Source: Mesobacillus boroniphilus
GTDB lineage: Bacteria > Bacillota > Bacilli > Bacillales > Cytobacillaceae
Assembly (NCBI RefSeq): GCF_018424685.1
Contig: NZ_QTKX01000001.1
Coordinates: 682,001 to 746,000 of the forward strand
Direction: 5' to 3'
DNA length: 64,000 nucleotides
How positions within the stretch are numbered: position 1 is the first letter of the stretch; each line of letters opens with the position of its first letter. Below the pieces are notes generated by a model. It made no database searches. It was not told the DNA's origin and saw only the letters and a program-made list of their open reading frames with translations. Below are positions 31,053-39,470 of this stretch, piece by piece. Made by a program: the position numbers and the translations under genes.

Positions 31053-31081
31053 TTGCTTTTTGTCGTAAAAAGATGTATTCT
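31053..31081 (+). promoter_or_regulatory. SigA promoter for rpsO, with 90-base leader
   Basis: TTGCTT, a 17-base spacer, then TATTCT. The leader to the start at 31173 contains GCTTGGCAAGTC and CACCGACGCTTGCTCGGT, the latter a stem of ACCGA/TCGGT type (31126-31141 region), just before the GGAGGTG site. Some Bacillaceae S15 proteins repress their own mRNA through such a leader. Whether this one does is inference. Confidence 0.65.
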
Positions 31082-31172
31082 TATTAACGTATCAAAAAAG
31101 AACCTTTGCTTGGCAAGTCGAGTCACCGACGCTTGCTCGGTAACAGGGGATTACTAATTGGAGGTGAAACGG

Positions 31173-31442
31173 ATGGCAATCACAAAAGAACGTAAAAACG
31201 AACTTATCAACGAATTCAAGACTCACGAAAGTGATACTGGATCTCCAGAAGTTCAAATCGCTGTCCTTACTGCAGAAATCAACACATTGAACGACCACTT
31301 GCGCGTTCACAAGAAGGACCACCACTCACGTCGCGGTCTTTTGAAAATGGTAGGTAAGCGTCGTAACCTTTTGACTTACCTTCGTAACAAGGACGTTGCT
31401 CGTTACCGCGAGTTAATCAACAAGCTTGGTCTACGTAGATAG
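31173..31442 (+). CDS. rpsO: 30S ribosomal protein S15
   Basis: 89 residues from the ATG at 31173 after GGAGGTG. The signature lies in [20 protein letters not shown]. It ends [14 protein letters not shown]15 is a primary binder of the 16S central domain. It has its own promoter and terminator. Confidence 0.98.
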   Translation: MAITKERKNELINEFKTHESDTGSPEVQIAVLTAEINTLNDHLRVHKKDHHSRRGLLKMVGKRRNLLTYLRNKDVARYRELINKLGLRR

Positions 31443-31447
31443 TCTGT

Positions 31448-31475
31448 AAAAGCGGGATTTATCCCGCTTTTTTAT
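31448..31475 (+). terminator. intrinsic terminator after rpsO
   Basis: AAAAGCGGGA (31448-31457) pairs perfectly with TCCCGCTTTT (31462-31471) around TTTA, ending in a T run. The 260 bases from here to pnp contain TATAAT at 31505 without a good -35, and an imperfect leader hairpin around 31560-31600. Nothing else is evident there. Confidence 0.92.
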
Positions 31476-31734
31476 TAGGTAAAATTTTTGTGTGTACATA
31501 ACATTATAATGATATTAAGCGCTGTGTTTTGGCGCATACTATAACATAAAAGTCTTCTCCTGAAGCAGGACAGGCAATTCAAAACGATGTCCGGTTAACC
31601 AGACTCGTCTTATGTGTTTTAATCTCTTTTATAAAGGTATATTTGTTATAAGACAGGCAATGGTGCTGTTTTTAAATAATTTTCCCAGATAGTAATTCTG
31701 GATGGATTTTCATGGTAGAGAGGGGCTTAAATGT

Positions 31735-33852
31735 ATGGAACAAGAAAAACAAAGTTTTTCCTTTGACTGGGCAGGCCGTAAGCTGACAGTCGAAATAGGG
31801 CAGCTTGCTAAGCAGGCAAATGGAGCTGTACTTGTCCGTTACGGTGATACAGCTGTACTAAGTACTGCAACTGCTTCAAAAGAACCGAAGAATTTAGACT
31901 TTTTCCCGCTAACAGTAAATTATGAAGAAAGATTATATGCTGTCGGTAAAATCCCAGGCGGATTTATTAAGCGTGAAGGACGTCCAAGTGAGAAAGCTAT
32001 CCTTGCCAGCCGCTTGATTGACCGTCCAATCCGTCCGTTATTCGCTGATGGTTTCCGTAATGATGTCCAAGTAATCAGCATCGTCATGAGTGTTGATCAA
32101 AATTGTTCATCTGAAATGGCTGCAATGTTTGGTTCATCACTGGCTCTATGTGTATCCGATATTCCGTTTGAGGGTCCAATCGCTGGTGTGACAGTTGGAA
32201 GAATTGATGGGAAATTCATCATAAATCCATCTGTTGAAGAAACAGAAAAGAGCGATATGCACCTAGTCGTTGCTGGTACTATGGATGCAATCAACATGGT
32301 TGAAGCCGGTGCTGATGAGGTTCCTGAAGAAGTAATGCTTGAAGCAATCATGTTCGGACATGACGAAATCAAGCGCCTGATTGCTTTCCAACAGGAAATC
32401 GTTGCACAAGTTGGTAAAGAGAAGCGTGAAATCACTCTTTTTGAACTTGATAAAGAACTAGAAGCGGAAGTTCGCGGTATTTGTGAACAAGACATGCTTG
32501 CTGCCATCCAGGTACAAGAAAAGCATGCACGCGAAGACGCAATTAAAGAAGTGAAAAATTCCGTTGTTGTTCGATACGAAGAGCAGGAAGCGGATGCAGA
32601 CAAGCTTAAAATGGTGAAACAAATCCTTGACAAAATCGTAAAAGGCGAAGTCCGCAGATTGATTACTGAAGATAAAGTCCGACCAGACGGACGTAAATTA
32701 GAAGAAATCCGCCCGCTTTCATCTGAGGTTGGAATGTTGCCAAGGACACATGGTTCTGGTTTGTTCACAAGGGGACAAACGCAGGCACTAAGCATCTGTA
32801 CACTTGGTGCAATGGGCGATGTCCAGATTCTGGATGGCCTTGGAATCGAAGAAGAAAAACGTTTCATGCACCATTATAATTTCCCATTATTCTCTGTTGG
32901 TGAAACAGGACCGATCCGCGGACCTGGCCGACGTGAAATCGGGCACGGTGCATTGGGTGAACGTGCACTTGAACCTGTGATCCCTAATGAAAAGGACTTC
33001 CCATATACTGTCCGCCTTGTATCAGAAGTACTTGAATCAAACGGTTCTACTTCACAGGCAAGTATTTGTGCGAGTACATTAGCCTTAATGGATGCTGGTG
33101 TTCCTATTAAAGCACCGGTTGCGGGTATTGCTATGGGTCTTATTAAATCGGGTGAGCACTATTCCATCCTGACTGATATTCAGGGAATGGAAGATCACCT
33201 TGGTGATATGGACTTTAAAGTGGCTGGAACAGCAAAAGGTGTTACGGCATTGCAGATGGATATCAAGATTGAAGGGTTATCTCGTCAAATTCTTGAAGAA
33301 GCCTTGCAGCAGGCACAAATAGGTCGTATGCAAATCCTTGAATCAATGCTTGCAACTATCAAGGAACCAAGAGAACAACTGTCACAATATGCTCCGAAAA
33401 TCATTACGATGTGGATCAAGCCGGATAAAATTCGCGATGTCATTGGACCAAGCGGTAAACAAATCAATAAAATTATTGAAGAAACTGGCGTTAAGATTGA
33501 TATCGAACAAGATGGTACGGTGTTTATTGGTTCAGTAGACGAAGAAATGATCCAAAGGGCCAAGAAAATCATCGAAGATATCGTCCGTGAAGTCGAAGTC
33601 GGAGAGATGTATCTTGGTAAAGTCCGCCGCATAGAAAAGTTCGGTGCCTTTGTTGAAATCTTCCCAGGTAAAGATGGTTTAGTCCATATTTCCGAGCTCG
33701 CTGAAGAACGAGTTGGAAAAGTTGAGGATGTACTGAAACTGGGAGATGAACTTCTAGTCAAGGTCACTGAAATCGACAAGCAAGGAAGAGTCAATCTTTC
33801 ACGCAAGGCAGTATTAAAAGAACAGCGGGAAAAAGCTGAAAAACAATCTTAA
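31735..33852 (+). CDS. pnp: polynucleotide phosphorylase
   Basis: 705 residues. The ATG at 31735 follows AGAGAGGGG at 9 bases and gives the family N-terminus ([20 protein letters not shown]). Two RNase PH-like domains flank an all-helical linker. A KH domain ([20 protein letters not shown]) and an S1 domain ([20 protein letters not shown]) end the protein. PNPase degrades RNA 3'-5' with phosphate and is the main 3' exonuclease in B. subtilis. Confidence 0.98.
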   Translation: MEQEKQSFSFDWAGRKLTVEIGQLAKQANGAVLVRYGDTAVLSTATASKEPKNLDFFPLTVNYEERLYAVGKIPGGFIKREGRPSEKAILASRLIDRPIRPLFADGFRNDVQVISIVMSVDQNCSSEMAAMFGSSLALCVSDIPFEGPIAGVTVGRIDGKFIINPSVEETEKSDMHLVVAGTMDAINMVEAGADEVPEEVMLEAIMFGHDEIKRLIAFQQEIVAQVGKEKREITLFELDKELEAEVRGICEQDMLAAIQVQEKHAREDAIKEVKNSVVVRYEEQEADADKLKMVKQILDKIVKGEVRRLITEDKVRPDGRKLEEIRPLSSEVGMLPRTHGSGLFTRGQTQALSICTLGAMGDVQILDGLGIEEEKRFMHHYNFPLFSVGETGPIRGPGRREIGHGALGERALEPVIPNEKDFPYTVRLVSEVLESNGSTSQASICASTLALMDAGVPIKAPVAGIAMGLIKSGEHYSILTDIQGMEDHLGDMDFKVAGTAKGVTALQMDIKIEGLSRQILEEALQQAQIGRMQILESMLATIKEPREQLSQYAPKIITMWIKPDKIRDVIGPSGKQINKIIEETGVKIDIEQDGTVFIGSVDEEMIQRAKKIIEDIVREVEVGEMYLGKVRRIEKFGAFVEIFPGKDGLVHISELAEERVGKVEDVLKLGDELLVKVTEIDKQGRVNLSRKAVLKEQREKAEKQS

Positions 33853-33862
33853 ATATAGAAAT

Positions 33863-33971
33863 GCGGAAGCGCCTTGGTCAGCCCCGACAAGTGCTGGAGG
33901 GCCTGCCAGTGAAGTCGTTCTTTGACTTCAGTAGCATGACCGAAGCGTCTCGAGGGGCTAGGCGCTGCAGC
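33863..33971 (+). repeat. GC-rich palindromic repeat, family 1, copy A
   Basis: About 109 bp. It opens GCGGAAGCGCCTTGG and closes CGAGGGGCTAGGCGCTGCAGC, so the ends can pair (AGCGCCT/AGGCGCT). The centre has GTGAAGTCGTTCTTTGACTTCA, itself a small stem. Copies in the opposite orientation lie at 39471, 45168 and 51338. This copy sits between the pnp stop and the pnp terminator. Confidence 0.8.
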
Positions 33972-34021
33972 AGGAGACAAATCTTAGTACAAAGAATTTA
34001 TACTTTCTTATAAGTCATTCT

Positions 34022-34050
34022 AAGGCCGGGGGCATTCCCCGGCCTTTTTA
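34022..34050 (+). terminator. intrinsic terminator for pnp
   Basis: AAGGCCGGGG (34022-34031) pairs perfectly with CCCCGGCCTT (34037-34046), followed by TTTTTA. It lies 170 bases after the pnp stop because a repeat copy intervenes. Confidence 0.92.
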
Positions 34051-34059
34051 TATTTCTTG

Positions 34060-34248
34060 CTAAGGATCGTTCAGCACCTCAAGAATCAGCATCCCCGGCC
34101 ACATATCCTGCACTTGCCAGAATAATGCAGCACCCACCTCTTTTCTTGAATGTTCACCATTGTCTTCCGTTCTACCTTGTCCTTCTGTTTCATAAAGTAA
34201 AATAAGGCCCATTTCGTTCATACGATAAAAATCATTTTTCAAAGCCAT
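34060..34248 (-). CDS. possible small hypothetical protein on the minus strand
   Basis: 62 codons, ATG to TAG, in the gap between pnp and ylxY. The composition is balanced and protein-like (MALKNDFYRMNEMGLILLYE at the start, WPGMLILEVLNDP at the end), and codon use resembles that of neighbouring genes. Against it, no good ribosome binding site precedes the ATG and it would be the only minus-strand gene here. I recognise no family. It could be a real small gene, a relic or chance. Confidence 0.35.
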   Translation of the reverse strand: MALKNDFYRMNEMGLILLYETEGQGRTEDNGEHSRKEVGAALFWQVQDMWPGMLILEVLNDP

Positions 34249-34287
34249 TTTTATAATGAGGCCTTAACAGTAGAGGAGGCACATTAA

Positions 34288-35253
34288 ATGAAAAAGTTCG
34301 TATTAATTTCTGTCTTGCTGATTGCAGCCTGGACCATGGTGAATAATCCATTCTCCCATACATATGTAACAGAACTTAAAACCGATACACTGGCCGTGTC
34401 AGGGAATGAGAATTCGTTGATGTCAGAAATTGAAATGAAAGCAAAAGAATATGAAGTCGAACCTTCCGATGCCAGGAAAGATCCGGTCTGGAAGGTAGTT
34501 CCCGGCTACAACGGCCTTAAAGTAGATGTTAAAAAGTCATTTAGCAAGATGGAGAAGGAAGGCAAATTCGATCCGGAAAAGCTAGTCTTCAAGCAGGTGT
34601 CACCTCAAGTCCATCTAAGTGATTTGCCGCCAATGGCCATCTATAAAGGACATCCTGAAAAGCCGATGGTAAGCTTTATTATCAATGTAGCATGGGGAAA
34701 TGAATACTTGTCAGGGATGCTGGCGACTTTGAAGAAACATAATGTGACCGCAAGTTTTTTCCTTGAAGGCAGATGGGTAAAGAATAATCCAGGGATGGCG
34801 AAAATGATTGCAGACGCAGGTCATGAGATAGGAAACCATTCATTTACGCATCCTAACATGAAACAACTTTCTGCTCCAAAAATCAATGAAGAAATTCGAA
34901 GGACAAATGAAGTTATTGAAGCAGTGACCGGTGTGAAAACGAAATGGTTTGCTCCTCCAAGCGGATACTACAAGGATGAAGTGGTTGAAATTGCGGCAGC
35001 CCAAAAATTAGGAACTGTCATGTGGAGTGTTGATACAATTGATTGGCAGAAGCCCACTCCAGATGAACTGATCAACAGGGTAATGGGGAAGGTTCATAAT
35101 GGTGCGATGATCTTAATGCATCCAACAGAGTCGACAGCTGCGTCGCTAGACCAATTGATCACCCAGATAAAGGATAAAAATTTGCAAATTGGAACTGTAA
35201 CAAATTTGTTAAGTGAAAACCGGATCGTATCTTCAAAAAAAATGAAAGAATAG
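34288..35253 (+). CDS. ylxY: YlxY, polysaccharide deacetylase-like protein with altered active site
   Basis: 321 residues. An N-terminal hydrophobic segment (FVLISVLLIAAWTM) acts as signal or anchor. The NodB-like domain covers about 125-310. Motif 2 is kept (HEIGNHSFTHPNM), as are the late MWSVDTIDW and MILMHPT segments. Motif 1, normally TFDDG, reads INVAWGNE, so the metal-binding Asp pair is missing. Motif 3 has WFAPPSGYY in place of RxPYG. YlxY of B. subtilis shares this position after pnp. Enzymatic activity is therefore doubtful, and a carbohydrate-binding or structural role is possible. GAGGAGG precedes the ATG. Confidence 0.88.
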   Translation: MKKFVLISVLLIAAWTMVNNPFSHTYVTELKTDTLAVSGNENSLMSEIEMKAKEYEVEPSDARKDPVWKVVPGYNGLKVDVKKSFSKMEKEGKFDPEKLVFKQVSPQVHLSDLPPMAIYKGHPEKPMVSFIINVAWGNEYLSGMLATLKKHNVTASFFLEGRWVKNNPGMAKMIADAGHEIGNHSFTHPNMKQLSAPKINEEIRRTNEVIEAVTGVKTKWFAPPSGYYKDEVVEIAAAQKLGTVMWSVDTIDWQKPTPDELINRVMGKVHNGAMILMHPTESTAASLDQLITQIKDKNLQIGTVTNLLSENRIVSSKKMKE

Positions 35254-35337
35254 CATTGTGTTTGGAAAAAGTAAGTTAAATGGACTATACTAAGTAAATG
35301 CAGTAATTTTAGCAGCAGGTTCCAGAGGAGGAATATA

Positions 35338-36570
35338 ATGATAAAGAAATATACATGCCAAAACGGTGTAAGAATTGTACTAGAACAAATCCCAACTGTC
35401 CGTTCGGTCGCAATCGGAGTATGGATTGGAACGGGCTCACGTAATGAAAACCCAGAGAATAATGGGATTTCCCATTTCCTTGAGCATATGTTCTTCAAGG
35501 GCACCAAAACAAGGACTGCTAGAGAAATTGCAGAGTCCTTTGACAGCATTGGCGGCCAGGTGAATGCATTCACTTCCAAGGAATATACCTGCTATTACGC
35601 TAAGGTGTTAGATAATCATGCACAATACGCACTGGAAGTTCTAGCTGATATGTTCTTCCATTCTACCTTTGATTCTGAGGAGCTGAATAAAGAGAAGAAC
35701 GTTGTGAATGAAGAAATCAAGATGTATGAAGATACTCCAGATGATATCGTCCACGACTTGCTTAGCCAGGCTGTTTACGGCGACCATCCACTTGCATACC
35801 CAATCCTTGGTACGGAAGAAACGCTTCAAAGTTTTACTGGGGAAAAATTGGAGCAATATATGCATGATACTTACAGACCGGAAAATGTGGTCATTTCCAT
35901 CGCTGGAAACGTACCAGAATCTTTCATTAAAAATGCAGAAGAATTCTTTGGTTCATACGAAGCGAGCAAGGAAAAGGTGGATGATCTGAAACCCGAGTTC
36001 CATGCAACAAAGGCTTCCCGGAAAAAAGAAACTGAACAAGCACACCTTTGCCTTGGGTTCGAAGGATTGCAGATTGGCCACTCAGACGTCTATAGTCTGA
36101 TCGTATTGAACAATGTACTGGGGGGCAGCATGAGCAGCAGATTGTTCCAGGAGGTACGTGAACAGCGCGGACTTGCTTATTCTGTATTTTCCTATCACTC
36201 CGCTTATAAGGATAGCGGGATGGTGACAATTTATGGAGGGACCGGAGCAAATCAGCTGAACGTTTTATATGAAACAATCCAGGACACACTGGACAAACTA
36301 CGTGCAGAAGGAATTACGGAGAAAGAACTCAATAACAGTAAAGAACAACTTAAAGGCAGCCTAATGCTAAGTCTTGAGAGCACAAACAGCCGTATGAGCA
36401 GAAACGGAAAAAATGAACTTCTGCTTAAAAGGCATCGCTCCCTTGATGAAATAGTCGAACAGATCGACCAGGTAACAAAGGATAGCGTCGACGGCATGGC
36501 CAATAAGATCTTCACAGACAAATACTCAGTTTCGTTGATCAGTCCAAATGGCGAACTGCCAAATTTATAA
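35338..36570 (+). CDS. mlpA: MlpA (YmxG), M16 family zinc peptidase
   Basis: 410 residues. The inverted zinc motif HFLEH lies near residue 45 in NGISHFLEHMFFKGTKTR, with the distal Glu in NVVNEEIKMYED. The second half is the non-catalytic M16 domain (GGSMSSRLFQEVREQRGLAY). It resembles mitochondrial processing peptidase beta. In B. subtilis MlpA is linked to regulation of the extracellular protease AprE. AGGAGG precedes the ATG, and a terminator follows. Confidence 0.94.
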   Translation: MIKKYTCQNGVRIVLEQIPTVRSVAIGVWIGTGSRNENPENNGISHFLEHMFFKGTKTRTAREIAESFDSIGGQVNAFTSKEYTCYYAKVLDNHAQYALEVLADMFFHSTFDSEELNKEKNVVNEEIKMYEDTPDDIVHDLLSQAVYGDHPLAYPILGTEETLQSFTGEKLEQYMHDTYRPENVVISIAGNVPESFIKNAEEFFGSYEASKEKVDDLKPEFHATKASRKKETEQAHLCLGFEGLQIGHSDVYSLIVLNNVLGGSMSSRLFQEVREQRGLAYSVFSYHSAYKDSGMVTIYGGTGANQLNVLYETIQDTLDKLRAEGITEKELNNSKEQLKGSLMLSLESTNSRMSRNGKNELLLKRHRSLDEIVEQIDQVTKDSVDGMANKIFTDKYSVSLISPNGELPNL

Positions 36571-36585
36571 TATCGTCCCTTCGAC

Positions 36586-36614
36586 AGCAGTTTCCATGTG
36601 AAACTGCTTTTTTT
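36586..36614 (+). terminator. intrinsic terminator after mlpA
   Basis: AGCAGTTTC (36586-36594) pairs with GAAACTGCT (36600-36608), followed by a run of T. Confidence 0.9.
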
Positions 36615-36679
36615 TATAAGGTTTATAAAGACTATTCAGTCAAACAGACTGGGCGAGAAGTAGAATGACGAGCGGGTTC

Positions 36680-37154
36680 TTGACAGCTTGGGAGCCAACA
36701 CCAGAAAAGCAGTCCCAAAAATGAAGGAATCTTGACAGGTTTGGCGTCAACACCAGAAAAGCTGTCAAAATAACGACAGAATCTTGACAGGTTTGTCGCC
36801 AACATCAGAAAAGCTGTCACAAAAACGAAGGAATCTTGACAGGTTTGGCGTCAACACCAGAAAAGCTGTCAAAATAACGACAGAATCTTGACAGGTTTGT
36901 CGCCAACATCAGAAAAGCTGTCAAAATAACGACAGAATCTTGACAGGTTTGTCGCCAACATCAGAAAAGCTGTCACAAAAACGAAGGAATCTTGACAGCT
37001 TTGGCGTCAACACCAGAAAAGCTGTCAAAATAACGACAGAATCTTGACAGGTTTGTCGCCAACATCAGAAAAGCTGTCCAAAAAACGAAGGAATCTTGAC
37101 AGCTTTGGCATCCACTCGAGAAAAGCTGTCCAAATAATGAGCAAACCTTGACAA
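36680..37154. repeat. 52-bp tandem repeat array, nine full units plus a partial
   Basis: TTGACAG recurs at 36680, 36732, 36784, 36836, 36888, 36940, 36992, 37044 and 37096, and TTGACAA at 37148. The spacing is exactly 52 bases each time. Most units carry TTGACAG at positions 1-7 and CTGTCAA (or CTGTC) at 31-37, so each can form a stem. Two subtypes alternate: TTTGGCGTCAACACC with AATAACGACAGAATC, and TTTGTCGCCAACATC with AAAAACGAAGGAATC. Units 2 and 4 are identical, and so are units 3 and 6. The first and last units are divergent. No frame is conserved because 52 is not a multiple of three. Confidence 0.97.
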
Positions 37155-37244
37155 CAATTCCGCCTTTTTTCACGGATATGTATTCTAAAAAGCCTCCCAG
37201 ATTGATACATATAGTATAAGGACAAAGTGACAGGGGAGGGCATC

Positions 37245-37490
37245 ATGAAACTAAGTGAACTTGGTGGAAAAGAAATCGTCGACGTAAAGAGGGCAGAAAG
37301 ATTGGGCGTTCTTGGACAGACAGATTTGGAAATCAATGAAAGGACGGGACAAATAGAAGCTTTGATTATTCCGTCATTAAAATGGTTCGGCCTCCGCAAA
37401 CAATCCGGTGAAGTAAGAGTTCCGTGGAAACACATCAAAAAAATAGGTTCAGACATGATTATCATCGACATCCCAGATGATGAAGAGTAA
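37245..37490 (+). CDS. ymxH: YmxH, YlmC/YmxH-family PRC-barrel sporulation-cluster protein
   Basis: 81 residues from the ATG at 37245 after AGGGGAGGG. It begins MKLSELGGKEIVDVKRAERL, the family signature, and continues as a small PRC-barrel beta protein. The function is unknown, and the gene neighbours spoVFA in sporulating bacilli. CATATAGTA at 37208-37216, 30 bases upstream, resembles a mother-cell sigma -10 (CATAnnnTA), but no matching -35 is evident. Confidence 0.9.
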   Translation: MKLSELGGKEIVDVKRAERLGVLGQTDLEINERTGQIEALIIPSLKWFGLRKQSGEVRVPWKHIKKIGSDMIIIDIPDDEE

Positions 37491-37521
37491 AAGCGGGCAT
37501 AAAGCCGGCTTTATTTTTTTG
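37489..37521 (+). terminator. intrinsic terminator after ymxH
   Basis: AAAGCGGGC (37490-37498) pairs with GCCGGCTTT (37504-37512) with one internal mismatch, followed by ATTTTTTT. Confidence 0.8.
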
Positions 37522-37562
37522 CAGCAAGGTGTTAGTCACTTGCTGCTATAACAGGGATTTCC

Positions 37563-37594
37563 AGCGCTGGCCACATTGCCAGCGCTTTTCTTTT
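37563..37594 (+). terminator. second intrinsic terminator before spoVFA
   Basis: AGCGCTGGC (37563-37571) pairs perfectly with GCCAGCGCT (37578-37586), followed by TTTCTTTT. With the preceding hairpin it insulates spoVFA from ymxH. Confidence 0.85.
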
Positions 37595-37605
37595 ATGGAA
37601 AACTC

Positions 37606-37633
37606 ACCTATTCCAAGTCTGATACATATGATG
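37606..37633 (+). promoter_or_regulatory. candidate sigma-K promoter for spoVFAB
   Basis: AC in a CACC context (37605-37608), 17 bases, then CATATGATG at 37625-37633. This fits the sigma-K pattern AC...CATAnnnT. Dipicolinate synthase genes are sigma-K dependent in B. subtilis, which supports the reading. The motif is short, so it is only a candidate. Confidence 0.45.
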
Positions 37634-37699
37634 TTGAAGTAGTTCAAATTGAATGAAATTTATATTCCAGGATTAATGGAAAAGAAGGTGATTGTTCTC

Positions 37700-38602
37700 A
37701 TGCTGACAGGAATGCAAATCGCGGTTATCGGCGGTGATGCGAGACAGCTGGAGATTATTCGCAAGCTGACAGAGCTTGATGCAAAGCTTTCTTTAATAGG
37801 CTTCGAGCAGTTGGACCATGCTTTTACAGGTGCCTCAAAAGAAAAGATAGATGAAGTTGATTTTTCCGCCCAGGATGCTTTGATCCTGCCTGTGCCAGGA
37901 ACTAGTCTGGAGGGTCAGGTAGAAACCATTTTCTCGAATGAAAAAGTAGTTCTTATTAAAGAAATGCTTGAAAAGACACCTGAACATTGCACAGTTTATT
38001 CAGGCATCAGTAATCCGTATTTGACCGGTATTACCAAGCAAGCAAACAGAAAACTCGTACAGCTATTCGCTCGTGATGATGTTGCAATATATAACTCGAT
38101 CCCGACGGTCGAAGGAACGATCATGATGGCGATCCAACATACGGATTTCACCATCCACGGCTCAAAGGTAGCTGTTCTCGGTCTGGGCAGAGTTGGGATG
38201 AGTGTCGCGAGAACCTTCCAAGCCCTTGGAGCAAAAGTGAAGGTCGGAGCCAGGAAAAGTGAACACATTGCAAGGATTACGGAAATGGGATTAGAGTCAT
38301 TCCATTTATCCGATATAGGCAAAGCGGTCTCAGATTCCGATATTTGCATCAATACGATTCCTCATCAAATCGTTACTGCCTCCGTCATTTCGAGGATGCC
38401 TGCCCATACTTTGATCATTGACCTTGCATCCAAACCAGGTGGAACGGATTTTCGCTATGCGGAAAAACGTGGAATCAAAGCCTTGCTTGCACCTGGATTG
38501 CCAGGAATCGTTGCCCCGAAAACAGCGGGACAAATTTTGGCGAACGTTCTTTCTCAGCTGCTTATGGAAGACTTTATAAACCGAAAGGAGAAAGAAGTAT
38601 GA
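37700..38602 (+). CDS. spoVFA: SpoVFA (DpaA), dipicolinate synthase subunit A
   Basis: 300 residues from the ATG at 37700 after AAGGTG. This gives the known family N-terminus MLTGMQIAVIGGDARQLEII. A longer frame to 37649 is not family-like. The C-terminal half is a Rossmann dehydrogenase domain with VAVLGLGRVGMSVARTF. With SpoVFB it oxidises the DapA product to dipicolinic acid in the mother cell, for export into the spore core. It overlaps spoVFB by four bases (ATGA). Confidence 0.97.
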   Translation: MLTGMQIAVIGGDARQLEIIRKLTELDAKLSLIGFEQLDHAFTGASKEKIDEVDFSAQDALILPVPGTSLEGQVETIFSNEKVVLIKEMLEKTPEHCTVYSGISNPYLTGITKQANRKLVQLFARDDVAIYNSIPTVEGTIMMAIQHTDFTIHGSKVAVLGLGRVGMSVARTFQALGAKVKVGARKSEHIARITEMGLESFHLSDIGKAVSDSDICINTIPHQIVTASVISRMPAHTLIIDLASKPGGTDFRYAEKRGIKALLAPGLPGIVAPKTAGQILANVLSQLLMEDFINRKEKEV

Positions 38603-39195
38603 GTTTAAAGGGGAAGAAGATAGGATTTGGATTAACAGGCTCACATTGTACGTATGACGCTGTGTTTCCGGAAATTGAAAAGTTAGTGAATGCAGGCGCT
38701 GAAGTTCTGCCGGTTGTCACATTCACTGTTAAAAATACAGAAACACGTTTTGGAAAAGGTGAAGATTGGGTACAGCGGATTGAAGAGCTCACAGGAAATA
38801 AAGTGATTGATTCGATTGTAAAGGCAGAACCTTTAGGTCCAAAAATCCCGCTTGATTGCATGGTCATTGCGCCGCTGACAGGGAACTCCATGAGCAAGTT
38901 TGCAAATGCAATGACTGATTCACCAGTTTTGATGGCCGCGAAAGCTACATTAAGGAACCAAAAGCCAGTTGTCCTTGGCATTTCCACGAACGATGCTTTA
39001 GGGCTGAACGGCGTTAATCTTATGAGACTAATGGCGACCAAGAATATCTACATGATTCCTTTTGGCCAGGACGATCCAGTAAAAAAGCCGAATTCTATGG
39101 TTGCGAGAATGGAGATGCTTTCCGAAACAGTCCTTGAAGCAATGAATGGAAAGCAGCTACAGCCAGTATTAGTCGAACGCTACAAGGATAATTAA
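38599..39195 (+). CDS. spoVFB: SpoVFB (DpaB), dipicolinate synthase subunit B
   Basis: 198 residues of the flavoprotein (Dfp/UbiX-like) fold. It begins MSLKGKKIGFGLTGSHCTY. It contains CMVIAPLTGNSMSKFANAM and KPVVLGISTNDALG, typical of this subunit. It is the partner of SpoVFA, and both are needed for dipicolinate synthesis. The ATGA overlap implies translational coupling. Confidence 0.97.
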   Translation: MSLKGKKIGFGLTGSHCTYDAVFPEIEKLVNAGAEVLPVVTFTVKNTETRFGKGEDWVQRIEELTGNKVIDSIVKAEPLGPKIPLDCMVIAPLTGNSMSKFANAMTDSPVLMAAKATLRNQKPVVLGISTNDALGLNGVNLMRLMATKNIYMIPFGQDDPVKKPNSMVARMEMLSETVLEAMNGKQLQPVLVERYKDN

Positions 39196-39470
39196 GGCTT
39201 AAATCCAGGCTCTTTTCCAAATCTTGTTTCTTGCATGGGCAGATTCAGTGGCAACTTCGAAAAGAGCCGGAAACTTATCCGGGTCATGATCATGGGTGTG
39301 TCCGGAGCAACAATCAATGCGAAAACAGTCTTTTTACCATAAAAACGAACACGAATACAGCGTATTTTTAATTTGGAAATGCTTTTCTCCGGCAGTGAAG
39401 CAAAATGTTTCTTTTCTTAATGATTGATTATGATAAAATATAGGATAATATACTAGGCGGTTATTTAGTG
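39196..39470. other. gap between spoVFB and asd: inverted repeat, gene-like relic and candidate promoter
   Basis: GGCTCTTTTC (39208-39217) and GAAAAGAGCC (39259-39268) form a perfect 10-bp inverted repeat with a 41-base loop. On the minus strand 39202-39333 is open for 44 codons ending at TAA (39199-39201). It reads like protein (HTHDHDPDKFPALFEVATES) but has no start codon. TTGATT at 39424 and TAATAT at 39446 with a 16-base spacer form a possible promoter for asd. No lysine riboswitch pattern was seen. Confidence 0.5.

Noticed and set aside
36680..37150. TTGACA in each array unit as a row of promoters
   Set aside because: No TATAAT-like hexamer lies 16-18 bases after any TTGACA in the array. 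The match is only to the -35.
36680..37154. The 52-bp array as a CRISPR
   Set aside because: The whole unit repeats, including the part that would be a spacer, and some units are identical throughout. No cas gene is nearby.
36632..37471. Minus-strand frames across the 52-bp array
   Set aside because: They arise from the repeat being read in several frames (52 is not a multiple of three), and one runs antisense through ymxH. No ribosome binding site or family match was seen.
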